Source: Liriodendron chinense | Lineage: Eukaryota; Streptophyta; Magnoliopsida; Magnoliales; Magnoliaceae | Reading direction: 5' to 3' | Length of the DNA stretch: 64,000 bases | Assembly: GCA_003013855.2 (NCBI GenBank) | Contig: ML058452.1 | Coordinates: forward strand, 1,626,810-1,690,809 | In this document: positions 45,252 to 57,815 of the stretch, piece by piece | How positions within the stretch are numbered: the stretch's first letter is position 1 | Layout: each line of letters starts with the position of its first letter | The notes under the pieces: model-generated | What the model saw: only the letters and a program-made list of their open reading frames with translations | The model's database searches: none | What the model was told of the DNA's origin: nothing | Position numbers and translations under genes: made by a program

Positions 45252-45924
45252 GCAGATATGCCATTATTTATGTTTACTGTAAAGGCATGATCCGATTTGT
45301 GTCAAAAGCTAGACAAGCAGGGACATGGTTGCCACAATAAACCATGCCGAAAGAGTCAATTCCCCACAAATCAATTGCTCTCGACTGCCACGACACCATG
45401 GTCGATGCCCTACCCATCCAAACGGTATCCGCAGTTGGGCTGTGCAGGTACACAACTACAGAATGGACTTCCCGAGGTCACCTGTCCCTACATTGACAGG
45501 CGCGGGCCCAGAGTCGTCCATCTCAGTAATAAACCCTGACAGTCTCAGCCCGGGCCTCCGACCAAAATATGGGACATAGACATCCGACTAATACAAAGGT
45601 GGTCCAGTACTTAGCGAGACAAATAAAGGTCTCTACGACCACAAGCTCTAAGACCATGGTCCCTGTAGACTAGTCTTTTGCCTTCTAATCAAGGGTCATC
45701 GATCATTCGATGTAAATTAAGGGCCCGTGCCAGACTACGGCCTGGAATGTACAAGATCTCAGGATCTCTGGAGTAAAATTCGCCTTGCGATATCTCTTCT
45801 TGTGTACCTATTTTTGTGAATGCTTGTGATTGTTTATGAATGTTTCCTATTACTCAGCACCCCAGAGCAACGAAACACCACATTTCGGAAAATGTTCCTC
45901 GCGGTTCATTTTCTAGTTCCAACA
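45240..45924 (+). repeat. Tat 3' LTR, lacking its first 1.24 kb
   Basis: Matches 35799-36482 of the 5' LTR at about 97%, starting at AGCATCCAGAGCCATGCA. Sequence to the left belongs to the antisense frame, not to the LTR. The outer CCAACA end and CTAAG duplication are intact. TATA box and G-box are absent. Confidence 0.88.
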
Positions 45925-45929
45925 CTAAG

Positions 45930-46844
45930 GTAACCATTTCATTGCTTCCCAAAGGTCTTTGTCAGGGTTTGACATATATCTGCTCACAATACTAACCACA
46001 TGTGAAAAATTAATTTAGTACAGACCATGACATACATAAGACTGTCAACCATGCTCAAGTAGGGCATGTACACAAAACATATACTGTTTTTCTTCATTTA
46101 ACGTAGGACATAACTCCAAAGAAAGCTAAAAGTGAGCAGTATGGGGAGTGTTAACCGATTTTGCCTTTTCTAGTTCAAACTTGACTAAGACCTTCTTAAG
46201 ATATTCTTCCTGAGACAACCATAGCCTACTCATTTTTCAATTTCTGTGTAGATTGATGTCAAGAATCGTTTTTATAGCCACCAGAACTTTCAACTCAATT
46301 GTCCTGGATAATTAAACCTTCAATATGTTGATTTTAAACATGTTATAACTGACAATAAGAATATTATAAACATATAACACCATAATAATGAATTTCTTGT
46401 CACTCAGTACTCTAAAATAAACACAATGATTGAATTCACTTCTGATAAACCGCTAGCTCAACATGAAAGAATTAAATTTCTTATACCACTGCCTAGGCAA
46501 CTGTTTTAGGCCGTACAATAACCTCTTTAACCTCCTAACTGAATTCTCCTTTCTCTGCACCTCGAACCCTTTAGGTTGCTTTATATAGATCTGTTCTTCT
46601 GGTTCCCCATATAGAAACACAGACTTCACATCTAACTGTTCCAGTTCCAGATTGTATTAGACAACTAGAGACAATATAAATCTGATAGATACTTGCTTTA
46701 CCACTGGTGCAAATATTTCACTAAACTCTACACCCTCCCTATAAGCATAACCCTTCGCTACCAATCTGACCTTGTACCTATCCAATTTCTTTTGATAAAT
46801 CTACTTGCAACCGATTGCTTTCTGCCCAACAGACGGCTCCACCA
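45930..46844 (-). pseudogene. Copia reverse transcriptase remnant
   Basis: On the minus strand: VEPSVGQKAIGCK, KVRLVAKGYAYREGVEFSEI, RRLKRLLYGLKQLPRQWYKK, and VLYVYNILIV at the active-site position, where YVDD has become YVYN. Later SMVDSLMYVMVCT. Stops and shifts throughout. The two ends are cut by the Tat insertion (left) and the insert at 46850 (right). Confidence 0.85.
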
Positions 46845-47239
46845 GCTCCTGCTACAATCCGAAGATTGCACACCTCAGTGCAGGTAGCGAAGTAGTAAAT
46901 ACTCAGTGAGACCAATGTTGAACCGCATGGATTTTGGGTTAAGAACACTTAGTGGAATTAGTTTAGGTTAGAGAGACGAAAACTGATTTTATCTACAAGT
47001 GTGGAGCAATTTGTGTGTGTGTGTTTGAAAAAAATAATGGAAAAGAGCTAAGGCATTGGGGATATCCACCTTTGGTTAATCCATAACGTTTGATTCTTTA
47101 GTTCGGCTATTACTCAATTGGATTTGAATAAAGATCTGCTCCAATCGAAAGATGAAATAGTAAAACCACTTGCATATTTCACAAAAGATGGTGATCATAA
47201 CCAATCGATCTAACCATGAAGCACTCGTTAGTTGATCAC

Positions 47240-47665
47240 AGGAAATTTCAAGCATCCACTCTGCTTGGAGTCGATAATGGATCAAGGAATTATATAGATA
47301 AACAACTTTGTCAAAAAGTTAATTGTTAAGATCACAAATTCATAAGATCAAATGCATATTTACAAGATAGAAGGCTGTGATTGATTGATCCAACCATTAA
47401 GATTTCGTCCATCGATTGCATGGAATTCAAAGCATACTGTTCCCAGAGTCTATAGTGGATCAAGGAATTTTACAGATCGATGACTTTACCTGCACTGGCT
47501 CAATAAACTTACCGCACTAGCTTGATGAGCGTAGAAATCTTAAGCATTCATCGTGCCCAGAGTTGACAATGGATCAAACAACTTTATCGATCATAAACTA
47601 CTTAATTGTTGTGCAAGGAATTTCAAGCATCCATCATGCCCGGAGTCTAGGATGGATCAAGTGGC
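47240..47665 (+). repeat. Four diverged copies of a GAATTTCAAGCATCCAT...GGATCAAG motif
   Basis: Motif copies near 47244, 47421, 47531 and 47619 share GAA(A)TTxxAAGCATxC, a CCCxGAGT core and ATGGATCAAG. Spacing is irregular (about 90-180 bp). Confidence 0.6.
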
Positions 47666-48899
47666 TGTGCACAACAATAGCTTCCGCTGTAGTAGATAAC
47701 CAAGCCAATCAAATAAGAAGACTCCAACATTCAAGCATCATCATTGTTGAACCAAGAAAACCAAATTTTGTAAATCTCACCAAAGGCTTCACCTATAGCC
47801 TTAGCTAGAAGTTTAACCAACCATTCTAGAAATGGAAGACTGAAGAAGAAAAAAAACTTCATAAAAGAAAGAAAGAAAGAAAGAAAGAAGAGAGGAGAGA
47901 AGAGAAGAATGAGAGATGATCAAAATGAGGAGTGAAGCCTCTTTTATAGGTGAAGGGAGAGAGAGAGGGAGAGCTTACACAATTGAAAGAGGGAGGAAAG
48001 TATATCCTCTCTTACACAAGTGTGAGCACACAAGTGAGAGAGGAGGGAGCCTTAGATTGTTTGACATGTGTGGGCTTTCTTTCTCTTCGTCCTTGCTTGT
48101 ACATACTTGAGAGAGGGGGAGGAAGAGCCTGGAGATTTTCTTGCATTCCATGTGTGAGAGAGGGGAGAGCTTCTTACTTTGCTCAAGATGAGAGTGGAAG
48201 ATGACCACCCTTTACTGATTACACGAGAATGGTTGTTGGAGAGGTGACTTACTCTTGCGGCACGTGGAAGGTGGGGTCCACCCTACTACTGGTGAGATGG
48301 TAAGGATGCCCATAACTTGTTGCTTTTGCTCGTGTGAAAGATTTGAAGGGCCTCCTGTTGAAGATAAACTCCACCAGGCTGCTGGTCTTAGACGCACATG
48401 AGGTGGGTTTGAAGGCCACCTGCTGGAGGGTAGAGGTGGTTGCTTGCACACACTGGATGGAGGCTGACTGAACTCTGGGCGGATGGCTGGATAGGCACGC
48501 TGCTGCTAGAATGGATGTGGAAGACGTTATGTTCATCTGGACATCAGATGGAGGGCTGGCGTTGCGGGTGGCTTGAGGTGATGGACGGTTGAAGATTTGA
48601 AGAAGTGGGAACATCCTTTATCTTGTTGCAATTGCACGTGTGGGTGTAGAGTCCCGGCCTCTCCTGCACATGTGAAAGGTGGGATCCACCTTGCTGACTT
48701 GTAAAACTGGTTGGACGAAGAATGATTCCTCTACACGTGTGAGAAGAGGTTTTCCCATTGCTGGTCCGTGTGGACAATGGAAGCTGAGAACGAACAGCCT
48801 AGTTAGTTAGTTGACGTGTGAGGACTTTAGCTGCACGTGTGATGCATGCTTGACGTTGGATTGAAGAGGCTGTTGTACTTGGATTAGACTTGGAAAAAT

Positions 48900-50790
48900 T
48901 CAACCAGACCCCACCCGACTCGATTTTTTCCAGTTTAGGTTTGGAAAATTTGACCCTAATTTAATTTTTTGGTTGACCCGACCTGACCCGAATTTTTATG
49001 AGTCGGGTTAGGGTTAAAGGTGACCCGACCCGACCCGACCCAACCCAACCCAACCCGAATCATATAGGGGTTAAGTAGACTATTATATATTGATTTTCTT
49101 ATTAGTTAAATAGTATATAGTTTTTTTCCTCACATATCCTGCTGGATGATGGACGGAGTGGATTTCACTTCTGATGAAAGTGGGCCCCATTTTTGTTGGT
49201 GAGTGTGCACCAACAATTGGTGCACATGTTGTACATCGAATTGGTTGGATCAGTCAACATCTGTTGACCCGATCAAAACCAAAACTGAGAGAAAATCTTC
49301 TCTCCCTCCATTTTCATTGAAACATCTCAAACAATCGTTGTCCGTTTTCAAGATCGTGCGGCCCACTTTCGAACAACAGTCTGGCTGATCCAATCCGTTC
49401 ATATGGTTTGAACATGAGAGTATAACAAACTCCAACTGTTTCATTGAAGGTATTATTGTATGGTGTACACAGTTAGAATTCAAAGATGGCAGTGGGTAAC
49501 TGATTTTGTGTTTTCAGACCCTTCAAAACCTGACCACTGAGTCTAATGTGGCCCACCTTGGCTTGATCCAAACCATCTATCAATTTCTAGTATCATTTTT
49601 AACTAGAACCAAATTGATATCAGGTGTGAACACTCATGTGTATAACCATTATTTCGCATATAAGTTGCATTGTGTGGATGGCGGATCTGAAAATGGAAAT
49701 ATTCTGTTTTCTTTCTCTCTCACCTCCGTTTCTTTCCCCATTAACCTCGATCCGTGATAATGCATTCGAGAAAATTTGAGCCATTCATAACCCTTAGTTG
49801 CAAGCTATCCTAACCATCCAGTAATATTCACCATATTAGGGTTAAGAATGTCATCATATAAATAAGATTTTTCTTTCATTTTTCTCCCTTCTTGCATCTA
49901 GAAACCTAAAATCTCATGATAACCATATAAACATGTCCGTTAGAAGAGGTTGGAGCTGAAATCTTAGAATTTCCTAAGCTCCTCGAAATGATTCTACTCT
50001 ATCCATAGTTGTCGGATTGAAGGAAAACTGACGGTTGGTGTTTCACCATTGGAGGCCAGGTCTTCTTCTCCGGCGGTGTTGTTGTTACTGAGGTCATTGC
50101 TGGGATGCATTCATAGAGTTCTTGTTGATGAGGTATAGGTAAGATAATCATCCATTTCATCTTTCTGTTACATCTATGATCGACTCGGTTTGCTACCAAG
50201 TAGTAAACCGAGTTGAACTCATTCTATGCCTAGTTCATATTAGTTTATAGAAGCTTTTCATGATCTGAGGAATGTCTAATTTAGTTCAGCTATTTAGGAA
50301 TGATCATGATCATATATCCTTACTCTTGAAGTTCAATTTGGTTAAAACTAGTTGTAACTTGTGTTGAGTTGATTCAACAAAACTCACTGAGTGTAGTTTG
50401 AAGTGAAGTCAAATCCCCGACTATTCATTTCAGATTCATGAGCAATGTTGGGCAGGCATTGGTAGCTGAAGATTTAAGTCTAGTTGTGAATTGATTTAAT
50501 AAAATTCCTCTATTATGTGAGTCTTTCTTGAGAATTCTTAGTATTTTGATTTAAATTGGGGCTTAAAATAAGATATGATTTTAGTTTAATTTATAAATTA
50601 GTTAGTTGATCATTAAAATGCGGGTCAACCAGACCCGACCTGTTTTAATTTGGGTTGGGTAAGGGTTGGGAAAATCTAACCCGAAATCAATTTTGGTCGG
50701 ATATGGTTGAGATGGAAATGACCCGACACAAACTTGACCCAACCTGAACCCAACCTAACCCGACCCATTGCCACCTCTAACCCGGACGAT
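48900..50790. repeat. Segment bounded by ACCCGACCCG-rich blocks, possible hAT-derived element
   Basis: Left block (48905-49065) and right block (50620-50775) are runs of ACCCGACCC/GGGTTGGGT. The right side ends ATTGCCACCTCTA, the reverse complement of TAGAGGTGGCAAT, an end I associate with non-autonomous hAT elements. A matching left end was not found. Confidence 0.35.
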
Positions 50791-51373
50791 AGATGCTCAT
50801 CCAATTGTTGGGCAGCTGGGATTTCCAGCTGCTGTACCTGATCTGGCCGTTGGATGAATGGGTCCAATTGCTGGATTACTGATGAGCAGCTGTTGGATTT
50901 GGAGATGAGGCTTCCTCTATTGGATGGAAAGCTCCCTCCATGGCTTTACTCACATTAGAATAAGGGAAGCTCCTCCTTAATTGGTGGAGATTTCCTCTTG
51001 GGCGCATGACTAGTCCACCATGTGAATGTCTCAATCATGACCATCCACACGTGATGCAATGCCTAATCACGACCATCCAAATATGCACAGCTTGAATTTC
51101 CAAACTGCGTGGCCTTGATGACATTTTTTAAGCTTCGTATTTTCATCTCTACTATAGAGAATGGTCCAGTTTTCGATCTTACGGCTCGATTTGCCACAAT
51201 ATTGTTGTCATGTTTGATCTTGACCACTTTTGAGCTGGCTTGGATCATTTTCAACCTCTCCTAATCTCCTACACAATGAAAATCCATCTATTGAGGGATA
51301 ATTAACCGAAAAATCAACAATAATCTTTTAGTAACTAGGGTTAATTATACAAAATTAAGCACTTATCAGATCT

Positions 51374-51603
51374 CATGTTTGAATTTTGTATAGAGAGTCC
51401 ATCTCATCATGCATCGTTATTATCTACTTCTCTGCATCTCTGTCTTTTAGTGCTTACTGAAAAGTAGACGAATCCTCCTCATCTGTAATAAGAACAAATT
51501 CAATGTTTAAGTTGTTCCTGTATCTCAATGGTAACCCGCAATCCCTTTTATGGATTTCTCCTGATAGGTCACTGCTCCACCTCTTCCTGTACCTCTACCT
51601 GCA
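51374..51603 (-). pseudogene. Copia integrase C-terminus/RT start
   Basis: Minus strand: VEVQEEVEQ, CSYYR-GGF (FVLITDE-like), KRQRCREVDNNDA (ALKDRDAEKW-like), and KIQT-DL before the insert boundary. Aligns by order with other copia elements across frameshifts; all degraded. Confidence 0.6.
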
Positions 51604-51608
51604 GTTTA

Positions 51609-54600
51609 TGTAATATCTGTTATTTTTTATGATTTATTATTTAATTTAAAAATCTGGATTAGAATTTATAAAATTAAAATAATAATAATTTAATGTGTGT
51701 AAGTTGATAACATGTTTGATGTACGTTTCTCATGGAATAATTAGGTAGAAAAGTGGAATTATAAACCATATTCTATGCACATGAACTTTAGTAATTCATT
51801 TTAAATTATTTATAATATCTGTGGAATTGATCTGAGCCATAGAATTATATATTAAATCATGTAGAATCTAATAATATAGTCTGGTCGATCCAGATCTAAT
51901 CATAAATCTTTCTATTGGGACCATTCATCCTCATTTTGATCACCATGGCCCATTGAACTAATCAAACCGAGTTTTGTTCCGTTGGAATGATAGAGTATTC
52001 TTAGAAGAACCTTGGTGACCGTTGAAATTCTCATCGGGCTTCGATCAAGCCATTAAAACTTGTCCTAACACCAAACCAGTGGTGAAAGTGAACCCTCGTG
52101 ATTTATTTCAATTGGTGTGTCAGTTAGCTGTGGGATTTTCTCCACACCTTTGTTATAGCATTTTAGCAGTCCATGTGAAATTTCATCACTAGATAATCTT
52201 CCGAGACCGTTTAATCGAAGATTTACTGTGTAAGGCCATGTGTACCACTAATCAAGGTGAAATCACTCATGGACGACCTTTTTCATATGCTTAGGTGACC
52301 TATTGGATAAGATTCCATCGTAGGGCCCTCGATATATCCATGTAGACCGAGAAGTACAGAAGTCACACTCGATGCGACGTACCAATTCAAAATCTAAATT
52401 TTAGGATATGGTTACGGAGTTTGGTACAGAGATTTCTATCTTCGTTATGGACCGTCCATCTTTATGTAGGGATGTCGGTGTGTGTCTAGATTTTGTGTAT
52501 TTTAGGTTTTCTAAGATGGCCCACGTCCCCATGTTTTTAGAATCTTGAACCGAAGTGTGTTCACCATCCATCACATTTTTAATTAATTACTCTTAAATCA
52601 GTAAGAGATTCATCGACCCAACGGACATTCTAACCAATGGTGCGGACCACTTCGCACAACACTCAACGGTCATGATTTAATCTCACCTCAATGTGGTCAA
52701 GCTTATCCTTAGAAACTAACCACCTTAAGTTGTGGTGTTTACCACCATTTAGACAATCATTTGTGTCCTTATTAGATCGTAGGTGTGGACACTACCAAAT
52801 TCTCCCAAATTCATACCACTTTGTCAGTTTTTCAAGGCCAATGTCATAATGGTCTCAGATTTGTGAAAGGTGGACCCGATTTTAAGATGTTACATATGCA
52901 TTCTAGAGCGTTCATTTACGCTAACTCTTACATAGATCATAATGTATCCATCCATCGACCCTTTAACCCGAGAGTTTACCCACTACTTGTTGTGTTAATC
53001 CTCTGTATGATGGATGTCTTGGATCCAAGAGGGGATCACTAGGTGGACCAGCAGAATATTACTTCTAATTCCACCACAAATATTTATGTTATAAGTTAAT
53101 GGACTTAATTTAAACTCTCGTAAGAGAGTCCTATTCTACCACTTTTACGTTTACGACCAAATCATAGCCATCCCATCACATCCATCATCAACAGCTTCAA
53201 ATCCCTACCATCCATCATCACCATCCATCCATCATCATCATCATCATATGACCATTGATTGGGAGGAAGGAGGTAGTATTTTGTAGTAGGCCGAAGATTG
53301 GTTTTCTTTGTTATTTTTATCTTTAAAATCTCGGATCGAATTGACAATTGGTGAGTCTATGGAGATACTCACTCCACATCATTGTTTGAATTTGCGCATT
53401 TATATTTTGTTTAGTAGATCAATTACGTTACTTTGATTAAATCTATGCCATTCATCATGTATTATACTTTACGTTTGCTCGCGGGCCCAGATTTAAAAGG
53501 AATATGATAATTAAGTGGGCCAAGGTGGGAGAAATTGACCCAACCATTAAAAAGGAAATAAAACCGCTTTCTTTGTTTTATAATTTTTTATCTATACAAA
53601 ATCAAATTTATTTGGTGGACTAAAGGCCCGAATAATTCAGTGGATGGATTGGATCTCAACCTAGTGGAACTCACCTTGTGTGGATACATATATAAAAAAA
53701 AAATGAATAAAATAATGGGCTGCTGGACTAGTTAGCACCCCAAGGACGCTGCCAGTCCAGTAGTGTCATGACTGCTGACGCAAGGGGCGGACGGGCAGCA
53801 GTTGGGGGTCCACATGTGGACCCCACTTGATGTATTTTTCTATATCTACTCCGACCATAGTTTACTTCATCATGTGTTCTGATAGTCCACCAAATTTCAG
53901 CTTAATCCGAGATCCGAGCGGACCACACCAACTTCTACAAATTGGACTATCTTGCTGAATTTTCTGCAATTGTGCAGAAAATTCTGAATTTATCTCTCAT
54001 GGACAGCGGGTAATCCGTGGGCCTCACTCTAAGCTTTCTGTCAAATCTATACCACTCATTTGTTACATTACTATGTCAGGAGGCTGTAAATTAAATTTCA
54101 GAGGATTTCAATAACCGAGTGGGCCACACCGTCTCAAATAGTGGACAATGTAATACAATATAAATCTGAAGGTGAGCAGATTTTAAAGTGGGGACAACAG
54201 GCACTTATGGGCCCCACATGTAAACTTTTGGATAAATCCACCTCGTCCACACTGTTTGTTGGGTTGTGTGGGATTCACCATAAAATATATGGGCTAGAAC
54301 GGGGTTCCAAGTTGGCCACACCACTTGAAATAATGGGACTAACACCCTGAAAAATAACAGAATCTGAATCTGATTGGACTCCAACTTTTAGGTCCCATTG
54401 GGGAATATTTTACCCAATCTAAGCCGTCCAATGCTTAGACCAGCAAGTCTTAAAACTGTAAAATAAATTTGGTACACATCAAATCTCCCAAACAGTCAAA
54501 TTAAGCGAAATTGTGGGGACAACACCTGTCCATTTTCTTTGAATGTATGGTTATAATTTAGTTTAAAGTTCTTAAACCCCTCAAAATGCTTTATTTCATA

Positions 54601-55829
54601 ATGTGGATGCATTCTTATCATCTTGATATATATGCACTTGATTTGTTTCTTAAATAGTTATGTTGTATGATTCATTAAATTGTATTAAGATGCAATAAAT
54701 TCTCATTATCACATGTTCATGTTTATATGATTATATATGATGGACCCATGCATAGAGCGGTTTATGGTGAGGTTAAGTCCACGGAATTAAATAAGAGTAG
54801 GGGTATGTAAATGGTTCCTAGCCATGACTATCCAAGTGTGGTTAAGCATGGTCGGTGTATATTGGTGTGGTTAAGTGTGGTTATGGGACAACTATGTATG
54901 GATAGATTGGAATATGGGAAATCGTCAAGTGTGGTATGCTTTTCCGTCGAGAATGCGTCCCGTGTTGGGATCAGATCGTACCCGTGTCAGGATCGAGGCA
55001 ATTGTTTTCTCATTGAGAATGCGACCCGTGTTAGGATCGGTCGTACCGTGTCAGGATCGGAGCAATTGCGTCTCGTCAGGAATGCGACCAGTGTCAGGAT
55101 CGGGCGTACTGTGTCAGGATCGGAATGTACCTCACCTGTCTGGTTGTGATTGGTTGTGATACTATTTTTCAGGCGTAGTCTCGTATGGTTGATTTACTTG
55201 TGTGAAACCTGACTAAAGACCTTGTATTAAAGGCCACGTATATGGTTGATTTATGCGTGCTGCATGGGAAGTCATTATGGGGTGTGTGTTTAGTGTTAAT
55301 GAATGTGTCGTTGTGGGGTGGAAAAGTGTGAGCATGGCATTCTACAACTTACAAACTGAATAGTTATGTTTTGATTCTGTTTATCTGTTTACTTGGATGC
55401 GTGATTCATATATTATGGAGTGGAGTAAGTACTCCTCATCGCTGGGGCATTGTTTTGCTCACCCTTCTTAGGGAACTGTAGGTTCAAGAGGTGACATGGA
55501 ATCTTTCGAGGACAAGGCACAAGTTGAGGACATAGCGAAAATCCAGGAGGAGGAGAACGCCAACTCTAATGCAGACGCTTTTATTTATTTTTAGATATTC
55601 TATTTAGTTTTAAGTTAATAGAATTGTAGATGAGTATATCAGTGTCATGTTTATGAATTATGAGCATTTATAATTTATTTTATGATGTAAGTTGGAATAA
55701 GAGTATGGATATGGTTTAGTTATAAAAAAAATGCTACTATTATTTGTATTCTTATATTTATTACCTTAGTAGTGCTCGAAAATTCGTGCTTGGGCGGTAT
55801 ATTCGGGCGTTGAGTTTTAGGGCGTTACA
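51609..55829 (+). mobile_element. Solo LTR, 4,221 bp, in copia integrase region
   Basis: Starts TGTAATATCTG and ends TTTTAGGGCGTTACA, the same end type as the solo LTR at 27259. Flanking GTTTA (51604-51608) and GCTTC (55830-55834) are a decayed duplication: the copia sequence GAAGCTGCAGG is rejoined if the insert is removed. No gag or pol domains. Contains 65-bp tandem repeats (54949-55130). Confidence 0.7.
54949..55130 (+). repeat. Three copies of a 65-bp GAATGCGACCCGTGT-type repeat
   Basis: Units begin near 54949, 55015 and 55079, each with GAATGCG(A/T)CC and GTGTxxGGATCGG twice. Located in the 4.2-kb solo LTR. Confidence 0.8.
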
Positions 55830-55834
55830 GCTTC

Positions 55835-57065
55835 GGTTTTTCAAGCGATTCACCCTTGTCTCTTTCAATATCAATAACAGATTTTTCCACTTCCTTGTGC
55901 TTATCCTTCTGAAACAAATAACCTTAATTTAACTTGACGTCCCAGCTAAATATGATTTTTCGTGAAATCCGGTCATACAATATGTAACCTTTCACCCATC
56001 ATCATAGCCGACAAAAGTACACTTCTTAGCCTTTTGGTCTAGCTTATCTCTCTTAACTAATGGTATATGAGAGTAAGCATCACAACCAAATATCTGAAAT
56101 CCTGAGTAATCAATTACCTGATCACTTCATACTTCTTTTGAAATTTTACAATCAATAGCTATAGAGGGAGATTGATTTACCAAATAGCAAGCTGTAGAGA
56201 TGACTTCAACTCAAAGCTACTTGTCCAACCTATAATTACTCAGCATATGTACTTCGGGTTCTTTCCAAAAGATTTTGGTTCATACATTTAACCATGAAAT
56301 TATACTTTGGTATATGCTTCACTGTGTTGTACCTCACTATCCCCTCACTCTTATAGTATTGATTAACTTCCTCTTAAGTAAATTCACCACTGTTATCTGT
56401 CATCAGAATTTTTACCTTTTGCCTTATTTGATTTTTAACCATTACCTTCTAAGTTTTGAAAGTGGAGAAAAAATAGATTTATGCTTCAGAAAGTAAACAC
56501 AAATCTTTTTAAAGAAATCGTTAATGAATATAACAAAGTATGATGACCCCTCTCCAGAAATAATAGGCGACGCCCCCTATACATTCGAATGCACATACTA
56601 ACATGTTTCTTTTAAAGGATAACATTGATTGTTTTCCATATATGCAATGCTTGCTTATATCTAAATCAAAACTTTAATAATTAGGAATTAAATGACGATC
56701 GAGAAGTACCTTCATACCTCGCTTGTTTATATGGCCTAAGCACGCCTACCACAAACGTGCCAATGTGGACTCCGCTACATACGCTAAAGCTCCACCCGAT
56801 ATAGTATTTTCGATCAACTTGTAAAGATTTTTGCTCCTCTCTGTCTTTATAACTATGAGTGCCCCTTTTGAAACCTTTGGGACACCTTCATAACTGGGGA
56901 ACTTGCACCCAAGTGCATGTAAAGCTCTAGAGAGATAAGATTCTTTTTCAGATTTGAAATCCGCATCACATCAGTCAAAGTATGCTCCACCCCATCAAAC
57001 ATCTTGATGCGATTTGAACTAATTTCGATAATCTTATATGGATGATTATTGTCCATAAGAACCAA
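55835..57065 (-). pseudogene. Copia GAG-pre-integrase and integrase remnant
   Basis: Minus strand: IKMFDGVEHTLTDVMRISNL, KKNLISLE (GAG-pre-integrase) near 56910-57010; later AYLVNQSPSIAID, DYSGFQIFGCDAYSHIP and KCTFVGYDDGVKGYI near 55990-56190 (integrase end). Many stops and gaps between. Confidence 0.8.
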
Positions 57066-57815
57066 GCCACCATCATACTCGTTATATGTAGTAAACTAAC
57101 TCTGATAAGGACACATGGTATGATGCCTCGTATCTAAAATCCACTCATGACAGAAGTAACTAGTCTTAGATACTGACAACACGTTACAAAAATTTGATCA
57201 TTTGCCAAATTTTAGCTAAATTGGCTTCTTTCTACTAATCATCTAATATCTCCTCCTTCCGAGTTTCGAAATTTTGACAGTCCTTCATATGTCTCATCCT
57301 CTAACAATTTTAGCAATTCAACTCGCCTTTACCTTTCGACTTGCATGTAGATCACTACTTCCCTTTCTTTCACTCAGACGGTCTTCCATCAGAAAACAAT
57401 GCAGCCGTAGAAGTACATTCGCCTCCGCTCTTCTTTCTCAATTGCTTCTCAGAACCTTTGCCTCCGCTCTTCTTTCTCAACTGCTTCGACTGAAGGCTGA
57501 GATAACATTCTTGACATCTAAGGTATCCCTACCATAGCAAAGAGTATCAACCAGACACTCATCAGACTTCGAGAGAGATGTCAACAAAATAAGGGCTGTC
57601 TTCTTCATCAATCTTCACATCTAAGCTTGTCAACATACAAACTTACTTGTTAAAGACATTAATATGCTTAGAGAGATCTGACCCTTTCGTCATCTTTAGA
57701 GTGTAAAACTGTCTCTTCAGATATAAACGATTGGTGAGAGACTTCATCATGTAGATGCTATCAAACTTTGTCTATAGGCCCGTGGTAGTTTCATCGATGA
57801 TGCTCTAATACCACT
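57066..57815 (-). pseudogene. Copia gag remnant and leader
   Basis: Lies between the pre-integrase block and the right LTR, where gag belongs. Only short gag-like pieces are readable. The primer site TGGTATTAGAGC (minus strand) occupies 57802-57813, 2 bp from the LTR. Confidence 0.6.

Larger units (their letters stand above)
34555..45924 (+). mobile_element. Tat-type Ty3 retrotransposon, nearly intact, nested in copia
   Basis: 11,370 bp with exact CTAAG duplications (34550-34554 and 45925-45929), TGTTGG...CCAACA ends and a primer site TGGCGACTCTGCTGGGGA at 36486 of the Tat/Ogre type. The pol has RT, RNase H, a second archaeal-type RNase H and integrase; dual RNase H is the hallmark of the Tat clade. 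One frame runs from 38033 to 43804 broken by only a TAG and a TGA. The shared LTR part differs at about 18 of 685 sites (about 97%), so insertion is recent. The 3' LTR lacks its first part, and an antisense frame lies before it. Confidence 0.93.
46850..51368. mobile_element. LTR-like insertion (4,519 bp) in copia RT, contents unassigned
   Basis: The minus strand reads TGATAAGTGCTT at the right edge and ends GTAGCA at the left: TG...CA. Flanks GCTCC (46845-46849) and GATCT (51369-51373) look like a decayed 5-bp duplication of the copia Glu-Leu codons. The copia reading resumes across it. No second copy of the ends is seen inside, so it may be a very long solo LTR or a non-coding element. Inside: repeats at 47240-47665, a GAAA run at 47868-47890, CACGTG-rich sequence near 48.2-48.8 kb, and ACCCGACCC blocks at 48900-49065 and 50625-50790. 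Confidence 0.55.

Noticed and set aside
53162..53347. Minus-strand frame with Asp run
   Set aside because: Arises from ATC trinucleotide repeats (CATCATCAT) in the 4.2-kb solo LTR.
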